From contig DLQD01000073.1 in the NCBI GenBank assembly GCA_002480015.1, positions 1 through 7,727 of the forward strand: a stretch of DNA of 7,727 nucleotides, read 5' to 3'. This DNA comes from Opitutia bacterium UBA7441 (GTDB taxonomy: Bacteria > Verrucomicrobiota > Verrucomicrobiia > Opitutales > Coraliomargaritaceae). This document shows positions 1 to 5,831 of this stretch, one piece after another. Both the position numbers and the translations under genes were made by a program. The notes beneath the pieces are model-generated. The model ran no database searches, was not told the DNA's origin, and was given only the letters and a program-made list of their open reading frames with translations. The stretch's first letter is position 1. Each line of letters begins with the position of its first letter.

Positions 1-24
1 AACTTTATTAGAAGGCATATCACT

Positions 25-270
25 GTGAAAGCGGATCTCCATCCTAAGCTCAATCCTGTCGCTTTTGTCGACGTCTCCACTGGTCACAAGTTCCTGACTC
101 GCTCTACCATGCGTGGCGGCAAGACGGAAACCATCGACGGCGTTGATCACCAAGTCGTGATCTGCGATATCACCGCCGATTCACACCCTGCCTTTACCGG
201 CGAGAAGCGCTTCGTTGATACCGCCGGCCGCGTCGAGAAGTTCCAAAACAAGTTCAGCCGCCGCCGCTAG
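25..270 (+). CDS. rpmE2: 50S ribosomal protein L31, type B (zinc-free)
   Basis: This 81-residue protein of the large ribosomal subunit matches the type B L31 family along its whole length. It has the N-terminal KADLHPKLNPVAFVD block, the FLTRST segment, the DSHPAFTG block and the C-terminal FVDTAGRVEKF signature before a basic tail. The zinc-binding CxxC pairs of type A L31 are absent; the only cysteine is near residue 47. It is therefore the C-minus paralogue, which in many bacteria replaces the zinc form under zinc limitation. Start: GTG at 25, because the family begins at exactly this Met-Lys and an AGAAGG Shine-Dalgarno sequence lies at 10-15, 9 nt upstream. The promoter, and any Zur operator, would lie outside the window. 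The gene ends 35 nt before a strong terminator. Identity is very secure. Confidence 0.96.
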   Translation: MKADLHPKLNPVAFVDVSTGHKFLTRSTMRGGKTETIDGVDHQVVICDITADSHPAFTGEKRFVDTAGRVEKFQNKFSRRR

Positions 271-305
271 TCGCGCGACCGAGCCAAACCGTTACAAACC
301 CTTTC

Positions 306-336
306 AAAAGCCTCGACCGAATGGTCGGGGCTTTTT
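306..336. terminator. Bidirectional rho-independent terminator shared by rpmE2 and the ComEC-like gene
   Basis: A 13-bp stem pairs 306-318 with 323-335 around a GAAT loop (319-322), with one T-G wobble in the middle. On the + strand it runs into TTTTT at 332-336. On the - strand the mirror arm ends in TTTT, so it can stop transcripts from both sides. It starts 35 nt after the rpmE2 stop and lies 4 nt beyond the stop codon of the convergent ComEC-like gene. Confidence 0.9.
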
Positions 337-340
337 GATG

Positions 341-1987
341 TCATCTCTGTGCCAGGCCATAGAGCAGCCCCGCCACAATGACGCCCGGCGGCAGCACCCA
401 GAGGTAGCCGCGTCCGAAACGGCCAATCCGCTGCAGCCAAAAGAGCAGCGCGAAATACATGCCTAGTCCGGCGTAGGCGATCCATTGGGGAAAGCCCTCG
501 CAATGGATCATCATGCCGGGTAGCGCTGCGCTCCAAGCCACGAGGCTATCCATGGCATGGATGCTCATCCAGGCTGCGTGATTGATGAACCCGGCGACAC
601 TCTCCAGGCCGAGGGTGGCGACCGAGAGCGAGATCACCCCCGCGCTAATGGCGAGCGCGGCGAGATTGACCAATGCCATGTTCAGGAAAACGGCCCCCGG
701 CGAGAGGTAGCCAAAGAAGGCCGCGCTGAGTAGCGCACTGGCCAGCCATGCCGACAAGCTGATCGCCAGCAGCAAGAGCAGGGTATCTTGCAACCAGGCA
801 TAGAAATGCTGCGAGGCTGCCCAATTGGCTTTGGGCAGATAGCGGAAGGGTGCCAGTCGCGCGGAGGCGGCTGTATAGAGGGGGAGGCCGAGCAGTAGGA
901 TGCTGAGCACCACCGTATAGGACAGTTGAAATCCAAGGCTCCATAGTTGGTCGGGTTTGAAAATGAGCACACCTACGGCCGAAGCAGCCAAGGCTGCCAG
1001 TGGTGAACGCTGCCGCGTAAAGGCAAAACTCGCCCAGAAAAACAGCGCCATGAGGAAGGCACGCACCGCTGAAGGCGACGCGCCCGTGATCTCTACATAC
1101 AGGTAGAGCAGGGGCAGTCCGATAAAGGGGCTCAGTTTGCGCGGCACCCGGACAAGAATGAGGAATTGTGCCATGACTGTCGCGATCACCCCGATGTGCA
1201 GGCCACTGATCGCGAAAAAGTGCATCGTCCCCGTCATCCGGAAGCGCTCGGTCTGCGCCTCGCTCAGCTCCGTTTTTTGCCCGAGTAGCATGGCGATGTA
1301 AATGCTCTCGAGCGAACCATCCTCCGGCGCTCCCAAACGGAGGTGGCTCTGGAAGCGCTCGTTCATTCGCTGGCAGAAGCGGTCAAAGCGCGAGGGGAGG
1401 CGCAGCTGCTCGAGCGCACTGGTGCGCTCGAATTGATAATGGATGCCCGTATCTTTTAAATAGCCCTCGAAGCCATCGGGGTCTACATTGTGCGGGATTG
1501 GTTTGAGCAGGCCGGTGGCTTGGTATTCACTACCGCGAAGCACGTTAAAGGCTTCGGCATCGGGCAGTTTCAATCGGAAAAAGATGCGGTCGCCGGATTT
1601 CAATCGGCTGGTGGGTGTGGCTTCGATGACCCGGGCGATGCCGGTGGCTTTACTGTAATCGTTGTGTGCTTGCATGACGCGCTCCACCTCGAAGTGCAGT
1701 CTTGCCTCGCGGATGGGACGCTCGAGTTGCGTGGTCTCCGGCTGGCGCGGCAATCGCAGGCTGCCATAGGCCCAGAAAGCGAGGGCGCCCGCCGCCAGAA
1801 AGCTCAGGAGCCAGAGCCCGTCACGCGGACGCGAGAGCCGCCAACTTAAGGCAGCCAGCAGCAGTGCTATGGCCAGAGCCAGACCAATTGGCGCCGTCAC
1901 TGCGCGAGCCGCACAGAGCCCTGCGATCAAGACCAGGAGCAGATAAAGCGCAGGTGCTCGGGTCGGCATATGCGAGCGGTTTAACAT
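341..1987 (-). CDS. ComEC/Rec2-family membrane protein lacking the C-terminal beta-lactamase-like domain
   Basis: This polytopic inner-membrane protein belongs to the ComEC/Rec2 family, whose best-known members form the channel that carries single-stranded DNA into the cytoplasm during natural transformation. In the 548-residue form, three N-terminal hydrophobic segments lie at about 13-75. A mostly soluble stretch follows (about 77-220, DUF4131-like), then the Competence domain with many membrane helices from about 230 to 543. Family hallmarks are HFFAISGLHIG (about 256-266), SPSAVRAFLM (about 304-313) and LWSLGFQLSY (about 348-357). Full-length ComEC proteins are usually 700-800 residues and end in a metallo-beta-lactamase-like domain; here the protein stops after the membrane domain and a terminator follows at once. 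Start: ATG at 1987 has an AGG 10 nt upstream. TTG at 2032 and ATG at 1969 are alternatives. No comEA, pilus or dprA gene is nearby, so a role in transformation is inferred only. Confidence 0.88.
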   Translation of the reverse strand: MLNRSHMPTRAPALYLLLVLIAGLCAARAVTAPIGLALAIALLLAALSWRLSRPRDGLWLLSFLAAGALAFWAYGSLRLPRQPETTQLERPIREARLHFEVERVMQAHNDYSKATGIARVIEATPTSRLKSGDRIFFRLKLPDAEAFNVLRGSEYQATGLLKPIPHNVDPDGFEGYLKDTGIHYQFERTSALEQLRLPSRFDRFCQRMNERFQSHLRLGAPEDGSLESIYIAMLLGQKTELSEAQTERFRMTGTMHFFAISGLHIGVIATVMAQFLILVRVPRKLSPFIGLPLLYLYVEITGASPSAVRAFLMALFFWASFAFTRQRSPLAALAASAVGVLIFKPDQLWSLGFQLSYTVVLSILLLGLPLYTAASARLAPFRYLPKANWAASQHFYAWLQDTLLLLLAISLSAWLASALLSAAFFGYLSPGAVFLNMALVNLAALAISAGVISLSVATLGLESVAGFINHAAWMSIHAMDSLVAWSAALPGMMIHCEGFPQWIAYAGLGMYFALLFWLQRIGRFGRGYLWVLPPGVIVAGLLYGLAQR

Positions 1988-2061
1988 GGGATCATTGCCT
2001 ACAGACCTGCTTTGATTTGTTCGCACTTGCAAGGCTCCAACTCAGAAACGAAGCTTGCCCT

Positions 2062-3390
2062 ATGTCTACCGATGGAAATCAGGCCGAAATCTTCGCGGAG
2101 AGCGATCGTGGCGGCAACACCGCGGCGCACCGCCCGCTGGCCGTGCGCATGCGTCCGCGCAGCCTCGAGGAGGTTGTCGGGCAAGACCACATCGTGGGCG
2201 AAGGTTGCCTGCTGCCTCGACTTATTCAGACGGACAACTTCGGCAGCCTCATTTTCTACGGCCCGCCCGGTTGCGGAAAGACCTCCCTGTCCGAGGTCAT
2301 TGCAGCGGAGACTCAGAGCAAATGTGTGCGGATCAATGCCGTGCTTTCCAACGTGGCCGAGTTGCGGGACATACTCCGCCTCGCTCGCTACGAGGCGGAT
2401 AAGAACACCATTCTGTTTATCGACGAGATCCACCGCTTCAATAAATCACAGCAGGATCTCCTCCTGCCTGATGTGGAAGCGGGCAATATTCGCCTGATTG
2501 GTGCCACTACCCACAACCCTGGCTTCTACGTCAACCCGCCGCTGCTGAGCCGTAGCCATCTCTTCCGCCTGGAGCCAGTCCATACGGACGCCATCACCGG
2601 CCTCCTTGCCCGCGCCTTGGCTGATACCGAACGCGGTCTCGGGAGCCACCGCTGCACCGCTGATGAGCCGGTCTTTCGCGCGGTCGCTGATTTTTCAGGA
2701 GGCGATCTCCGCCGTGCGCTCAACGCCCTGGAGACACTCGTCCTCAGTCAGCCGGTGGGTGCGCATCTCGATGTAGACACCGTCGAGGTCTTCGCACGCG
2801 AGCGCCAGATCCGCTATGATCGCGACGAGGACGAGCACTACGACCACGCCTCCGCCATGATCAAGAGCATACGTGGCTCCGACCCCGACGCAGCGCTCTA
2901 CTGGACCTTTAAGATGCTCGAAGGGGGCGAAGATCCCCGCTACATCGCCCGCCGTCTGACGATCCTCGCCTCAGAGGACGTCGGTCTGGCTAATTCCCAC
3001 GCGTTGACCGTCGCCGTGGCTGCTTTCGAGGCCTGTGAGAAGGTCGGCCTGCCGGAGTGCGAGTACGCCATCGCTCACGCCGTCCTCTATTTGGCGACCT
3101 CACCGAAGAGTAATTCTGTCACACGTGCCATGGCTGCCGTGAAGAAAAGTCTCCGCGAGCAGCCCGTGCAAGCCGTACCGCTCTGGCTTCGCGACGCTCA
3201 TACAAAAACAAATAAAGCCCTCGGGCATGGTGCGGACTACCGCTATAGCCACGACTATCCGCAGGGAATATCGGGGCAGGAATACATGCTGGAGCCCATT
3301 GAATTCTACCAGCCAGGGCAAGCTGGCGCAGAAGCTGCAACCGCGCAACGCATGGCGCAGCTGAAAAAGCTCAAATCCGAAAAATCTTAA
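2062..3390 (+). CDS. rarA: Replication-associated recombination protein A, AAA+ ATPase (RarA/MgsA)
   Basis: RarA (MgsA; Mgs1 in yeast, WRNIP1 in man) is a cytoplasmic AAA+ ATPase related to clamp-loader subunits. It acts at stalled replication forks and at single/double-strand junctions. The 442-residue protein matches the usual family length (about 440-450). Visible motifs: RPRSLEEVVGQ box (31-41), Walker A GPPGCGKT (67-74), Walker B ILFIDEIHRF (117-126), sensor 1 GATTHNP (147-153), arginine-finger SRS (163-165) and sensor 2 GGDLRRALN (213-221). The C-terminal half carries the typical MIKSIRGSDPDAALYW and RLTILASEDVGLAN blocks and the HDYP motif near the end. The frame is open upstream to 1702, but homology begins only after ATG 2062, which has a modest GAAG at 2050-2053; the upstream part is antisense to the ComEC-like gene. 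It is divergent from that gene and 3 nt ahead of the next gene. Confidence 0.96.
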   Translation: MSTDGNQAEIFAESDRGGNTAAHRPLAVRMRPRSLEEVVGQDHIVGEGCLLPRLIQTDNFGSLIFYGPPGCGKTSLSEVIAAETQSKCVRINAVLSNVAELRDILRLARYEADKNTILFIDEIHRFNKSQQDLLLPDVEAGNIRLIGATTHNPGFYVNPPLLSRSHLFRLEPVHTDAITGLLARALADTERGLGSHRCTADEPVFRAVADFSGGDLRRALNALETLVLSQPVGAHLDVDTVEVFARERQIRYDRDEDEHYDHASAMIKSIRGSDPDAALYWTFKMLEGGEDPRYIARRLTILASEDVGLANSHALTVAVAAFEACEKVGLPECEYAIAHAVLYLATSPKSNSVTRAMAAVKKSLREQPVQAVPLWLRDAHTKTNKALGHGADYRYSHDYPQGISGQEYMLEPIEFYQPGQAGAEAATAQRMAQLKKLKSEKS

Positions 3391-3393
3391 ATT

Positions 3394-3846
3394 ATGCAAT
3401 TCAAACAAATTTTCAAAAGCTGGCTGCTGATCGCGCTGGGCGTGCTGATCGCCTCTAATGTGTTCGCTGGTATTCGCTATTCGGATACGGGGGCTCTGAT
3501 TGTGGCCGTGCTATTGCTGAGTCTGTGCAATGTCTTTCTCAAGCCATTGCTCATGCTCTTTGCGCTACCTTTCATTATCCTGACTTTCGGGCTCGGAATC
3601 TGGCTGATCAATGCGCTGCTCTTCCTGCTCGTCGGCAAGCTCGTCGATGGCTTCGCCGTGGATAGCTTCGGCTACGCCCTCGCGGGCGCCTTCGTGGTCA
3701 GCTTGACCGGTGCTGCGGCCAATCTGCTCTTCGGTACAACTCGTGTTCAGGTCCGCACGACTCATAGCGGCGGCACATCGTCCAACGCGCAGTCCCGCCC
3801 GAAAAGTCACAAGCCACTCAAAGACGACGATGTGATTGATATTTGA
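3394..3846 (+). CDS. Small membrane protein of the PF04020 family (YvlD/phage holin 4_2-like)
   Basis: This 150-residue integral membrane protein has about four hydrophobic segments, at roughly 9-26, 33-48, 52-82 (long, probably a helical hairpin) and 90-112. A hydrophilic tail of about 38 residues follows, ending in the acidic DDDVIDI. The central NVFLKPLLMLFALPFIILT and GIWLINALLFLLVG patterns are typical of PF04020. Pfam names that family after phage holins, but it is widespread in chromosomes and of uncertain function; Bacillus YvlD is one member. No phage genes are near, so a lysis role is unlikely. ATG 3394 lies 3 nt after the rarA stop with no recognisable Shine-Dalgarno sequence, which points to co-transcription and perhaps translational coupling with rarA. 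No clear terminator follows. Confidence 0.82.
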   Translation: MQFKQIFKSWLLIALGVLIASNVFAGIRYSDTGALIVAVLLLSLCNVFLKPLLMLFALPFIILTFGLGIWLINALLFLLVGKLVDGFAVDSFGYALAGAFVVSLTGAAANLLFGTTRVQVRTTHSGGTSSNAQSRPKSHKPLKDDDVIDI

Positions 3847-3909
3847 ATCGCGGAGGACGAGTGGCGAATGATGGAGGACAAATCTTCTATTCGTAGTCCA
3901 TGGGCACTC

Positions 3910-4012
3910 GTAGCGAACTCGCGCCAGCGAGGTCCACGGGCTTTGCAGCGAACTCGCGCCAGCGAGGTCGAGGGGCTTGCCAGCGAGGTCCACGGGCTTG
4001 CGTAGCGAACTC
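3910..4012 (+). repeat. Cluster of GTAG-hairpin (REP-like) repeats, degenerate
   Basis: The unit is a 5' tetranucleotide GTAG followed by an imperfect hairpin: arm GAACTCGC, loop GCCA, arm GCGAGGTC, with one A-G mismatch. Copy 1: GTAG 3910-3913, hairpin 3915-3934. Copy 2: GCAG 3945-3948, hairpin 3950-3969. Remnant 3: loop plus right arm only, 3979-3990. Remnant 4: GTAG plus the start of the left arm, 4002-4012. Spacers repeat CACGGGCTT (after copy 1 and remnant 3), and GGGCACTCG occurs just before copy 1 (3902-3910) and again at 4016-4024. The tetranucleotide-plus-hairpin design is that of REP elements mobilised by RAYT (IS200-like tyrosine) transposases. No such transposase is in the window. 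A further full copy lies at 5662-5687. Confidence 0.8.
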
Positions 4013-4066
4013 GACGGGCACTCGACTCAGTCTCATTCAAATCGATGTGACACGAGTCAAACGGTT

Positions 4067-4118
4067 ACTTTTTATATATAATAAATAATTCACGAATTAT
4101 TATTCATTATTTATCTTT
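4067..4118. promoter_or_regulatory. AT-rich tract with short palindrome upstream of lpdA
   Basis: This tract is almost pure A/T in an otherwise GC-rich window. It holds a perfect 8-bp inverted repeat, AATAATTC (4084-4091) and GAATTATT (4094-4101), separated by AC. TATAAT at 4077-4082 is a perfect -10 hexamer, but I see no convincing -35 at the right distance. The tract sits 64-115 nt before the lpdA start and could be an upstream promoter, an UP-like element or a regulator site. The function is inferred from composition and position only. Apart from this tract, the REP-like cluster and the candidate promoter next to lpdA, I see nothing in the 335-nt gap. Confidence 0.35.
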
Positions 4119-4143
4119 CGTTTGTGGCGCATAGGGTGTGCGC

Positions 4144-4173
4144 TTGACTCTCTGCCCAACTTGTAGCTTTTAG
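4144..4173 (+). promoter_or_regulatory. Weak candidate promoter for lpdA
   Basis: TTGACT (4144-4149) resembles a -35 box, and TTTTAG (4168-4173) lies 18 bp downstream as a poor -10. A start about 7-9 nt later would fall at or next to the lpdA ATG (4182) and give a leaderless or nearly leaderless mRNA. That would fit the absence of a Shine-Dalgarno sequence, but the -10 match is weak. Confidence 0.25.
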
Positions 4174-4181
4174 TTCGGCAT

Positions 4182-5579
4182 ATGTCTTCCAGCACAAAAT
4201 ACGATCTCGTCGTCATTGGCGGTGGCCCTGCGGGCTACGCCGCAGCCATTCGCGCCGGCCAACTTGGTAAAAAAGTCGCCTGCGTAGAGCAAGAGCGCCC
4301 CGGAGGCACTTGCTTGAACTGGGGTTGTATCCCGTCCAAAGCGCTTCTTAAGAGCGCGGAGCTCTACAATAAGCTCCAGCATAGCGAAGACCTCGGCATC
4401 ACCGTCAAAGGGCTTGATTACGATTTTACGAAAATCATCGGGCGCTCCCGCAACGTGGCCGACACGATGGCCAAGGGCATCGGCTTCCTCTTTAAGAAAA
4501 ACAAGGTCGACCACATTATCGGCACCGGCACGGTTAACGTGCCCGGCATGGTCGAGATCACCGCTGGCAAGGACAAGGGCAAGATCCTCTCCACCGAGAA
4601 GACCCTGATCGCGACTGGCTGCAAGCCCCGCCGCTTGCCGGATCTCGAAGTCGACGGCGAGCGCGTCATGACCTCCCGCCAAGCGCTGGAGATGAAGCAG
4701 CAGCCTAAGTCCATCGTTATCGTCGGAGCAGGCGCGATCGGCGCAGAGTTCGCTTATTTCCTTAACGCCTTCGGCACCAAGGTGACTCTCGTCGAAATGC
4801 TCGATCAGATCCTCCCCGTCGAAGACCACGAGACGGCTGCCGTTGTCGAACGCTCCTTCAAGCAGAGCGGTATCGACTGCCGCGTCTCCACCGCTGTCCA
4901 GAACATCAAGGTCAACGCCAAGAGCGTGAAGATGGATCTCGTCAAGGGCGACGAGGTCGAGAGCATCACCGCGGATTCCATCCTCCTCGCCATCGGCGTT
5001 GTGGCCAATACCGAGGGGCTCCTGTCCCCTCGTGTGAAGCTCGAGCTTGACCGCGGCTACATCAAGGTGGACGACTATTACGAATCTTCTACCAAGGGAA
5101 TCTTCGCTGCCGGGGATATCATTGGCCCGCCCTGGCTCGCCCACGTCGCCACATTCGAAGCCATCCAGGCAGTCAATGGGATGTTTGGCCACGGTAAACC
5201 CGAGCGGGTCAAAAACGTTCCCGGCTGCACTTATTGCCTGCCGCAAGTCGCTTCTATCGGTAAGACTGAAAAGACGCTGAAGGAAGAGGGTATCGACTAC
5301 AAGGTCGGCAAGTTTCCCTTCCAAGCCTCAGGCAAGGCCGTGGCCTCCAACCAACCGGAGGGCTTCGTCAAAATGCTCGTCGATCCAAAATACGGAGAGA
5401 TCCTCGGCGCACATATCGTTGGCTCCGACGCCACCGAGATGATCGCCGAATACGGCCTCGGCATGAAGCTCGAAGCGACCGCGGAAGATATCCACAACAC
5501 CATCCACGCGCACCCCACACTCAGTGAGGCCGTGATGGAAGCCGCCGCCTCCGTCTTCGGGGAGGCGATCCATATTTAG
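4182..5579 (+). CDS. lpdA: Dihydrolipoyl dehydrogenase (E3)
   Basis: This FAD flavoprotein reoxidises the dihydrolipoyl groups of 2-oxo-acid dehydrogenase complexes and of the glycine cleavage system, passing electrons to NAD+ in the cytoplasm. Its 465 residues match the usual family length. Visible features: N-terminal FAD dinucleotide fold GGGPAGY (13-19), redox-active disulfide in GGTCLNWGCIPSK (Cys44, Cys49), NAD-binding fold VGAGAIGAEF (181-190), second FAD motif GIFAAGDI (306-313) and the C-terminal dimerisation domain. That domain holds the catalytic His-Glu pair in HAHPTLSE (His444, Glu449). The family's common PEVA stretch reads PQVA (354-357), a mild variation. No E1, E2 or gcv gene is adjacent, so it is a stand-alone E3, possibly shared between complexes. 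ATG 4182 is set by homology; no Shine-Dalgarno sequence is evident. A strong terminator follows 14 nt after the stop. Confidence 0.97.
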   Translation: MSSSTKYDLVVIGGGPAGYAAAIRAGQLGKKVACVEQERPGGTCLNWGCIPSKALLKSAELYNKLQHSEDLGITVKGLDYDFTKIIGRSRNVADTMAKGIGFLFKKNKVDHIIGTGTVNVPGMVEITAGKDKGKILSTEKTLIATGCKPRRLPDLEVDGERVMTSRQALEMKQQPKSIVIVGAGAIGAEFAYFLNAFGTKVTLVEMLDQILPVEDHETAAVVERSFKQSGIDCRVSTAVQNIKVNAKSVKMDLVKGDEVESITADSILLAIGVVANTEGLLSPRVKLELDRGYIKVDDYYESSTKGIFAAGDIIGPPWLAHVATFEAIQAVNGMFGHGKPERVKNVPGCTYCLPQVASIGKTEKTLKEEGIDYKVGKFPFQASGKAVASNQPEGFVKMLVDPKYGEILGAHIVGSDATEMIAEYGLGMKLEATAEDIHNTIHAHPTLSEAVMEAAASVFGEAIHI

Positions 5580-5593
5580 CGAGATGCGGGTTC

Positions 5594-5617
5594 CGGGCGG
5601 TAACGCCCGCCCTTTTT
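5594..5617 (+). terminator. Rho-independent terminator of lpdA
   Basis: Two compatible GC-rich hairpins exist: CGGGCG (5594-5599) with CGCCCG (5604-5609) around a GTAA loop, or GGGCGG (5595-5600) with CCGCCC (5607-5612). The second abuts a run of five T at 5613-5617. It lies 14 nt after the lpdA stop codon. Confidence 0.85.
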
Positions 5618-5618
5618 C

Positions 5619-5627
5619 GTCGCGCAA
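5619..5627. repeat. Left copy of 9-bp target-site duplication
   Basis: GTCGCGCAA abuts the left inverted-repeat end of the 158-bp element and is repeated exactly and in the same orientation at 5786-5794. Its perfect match suggests the insertion is fairly recent. Confidence 0.7.
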
Positions 5628-5661
5628 GGGTGTAATCGGAAAAGTTGTCACTGCGCCCTTT

Positions 5662-5687
5662 GTAGCGAACTCGCGCCAGCGAGGTCG
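5662..5687 (+). repeat. GTAG-hairpin (REP-like) copy inside the small element
   Basis: GTAG (5662-5665) is followed by a 9-position arm (5666-5674), loop GCCA (5675-5678) and a 9-position arm (5679-5687) with one A-G mismatch. The repeat core is identical over 24 bp to copy 1 upstream of lpdA (3911-3934 equals 5663-5686). The outermost C-G pair is present here and in copy 2 but not in copy 1. Confidence 0.78.
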
Positions 5688-5716
5688 ATGTACCATTGCC
5701 TTGGCTGTCCCTACGT

Positions 5717-5742
5717 CGACACGACTAGCGTCGCGTGGCTAC
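5717..5742 (-). repeat. Second GTAG-hairpin type, inverted
   Basis: On the - strand GTAG (5742-5739) precedes arm CCACGCGAC, loop GCTA and arm GTCGTGTCG. The arms pair over nine positions with one G-T wobble and one C-C mismatch. The layout (GTAG, 9-nt arm, 4-nt loop, 9-nt arm) equals that of the copy at 5662-5687, but the sequence differs and the orientation is opposite. Together the two resemble a head-to-head REP pair. Confidence 0.5.
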
Positions 5743-5785
5743 ATATCCCCGTGTTCTGTTTCTGACAACAAATCTGATTACACCC

Positions 5786-5794
5786 GTCGCGCAA
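5786..5794. repeat. Right copy of 9-bp target-site duplication
   Basis: GTCGCGCAA abuts the right inverted-repeat end of the 158-bp element and is identical to 5619-5627. Confidence 0.7.
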
Positions 5795-5831
5795 CGCTTT
5801 CCCGGCCTGAGCTTGACCAAGGCAGCGAGCC

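Larger units (their letters stand above)
5628..5785. mobile_element. 158-bp MITE-like insertion with terminal inverted repeats and 9-bp target duplication
   Basis: The left end GGGTGTAATC (5628-5637) is the exact reverse complement of the right end GATTACACCC (5776-5785). The match extends inward to 23 bp with 19 identical positions; both ends share GTTGTCA as the inner block (5644-5650, and reversed at 5763-5769). Directly outside both ends is the same 9-bp sequence GTCGCGCAA (5619-5627 and 5786-5794), as expected for a target-site duplication. No transposase is encoded inside, so it would need one in trans. It carries one GTAG-hairpin copy and a second inverted hairpin. It sits between the lpdA terminator and the end of the convergent cysteine-cluster gene. 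I cannot assign the insertion-sequence family. Confidence 0.75.

Noticed and set aside
1..340. Detached beta-lactamase-like domain of the ComEC-like protein downstream of its stop
   Set aside because: The region holds the terminator and rpmE2 on the other strand; no - strand frame there carries a metal-binding HxHxDH-type motif.
1702..2061. A 120-codon N-terminal extension of the rarA frame
   Set aside because: It is antisense to the ComEC-like gene, resembles no known protein, and RarA homology begins just after ATG 2062, which has its own weak ribosome-binding site.
3394..3846. Phage holin and possible prophage remnant
   Set aside because: The family name is historical; no endolysin, structural or integrase gene is near, and the gene is tightly linked to rarA.
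3910..4012. Possible CRISPR array
   Set aside because: The units are self-complementary hairpins with short, repeated spacers of unequal length, some units are halves, and no cas genes are present.
3565..4040. Open frames on the - strand across the end of the PF04020 gene and the repeat cluster
   Set aside because: Their proteins consist largely of translated hairpin repeats (recurring TSLA and WREFAT words) and antisense sequence, so they are artefacts.
4170..5324. A 384-codon open frame antisense to lpdA
   Set aside because: It is the mirror of a secure dihydrolipoyl dehydrogenase gene; long antisense frames are common in GC-rich genes, and its protein has no recognisable motif.
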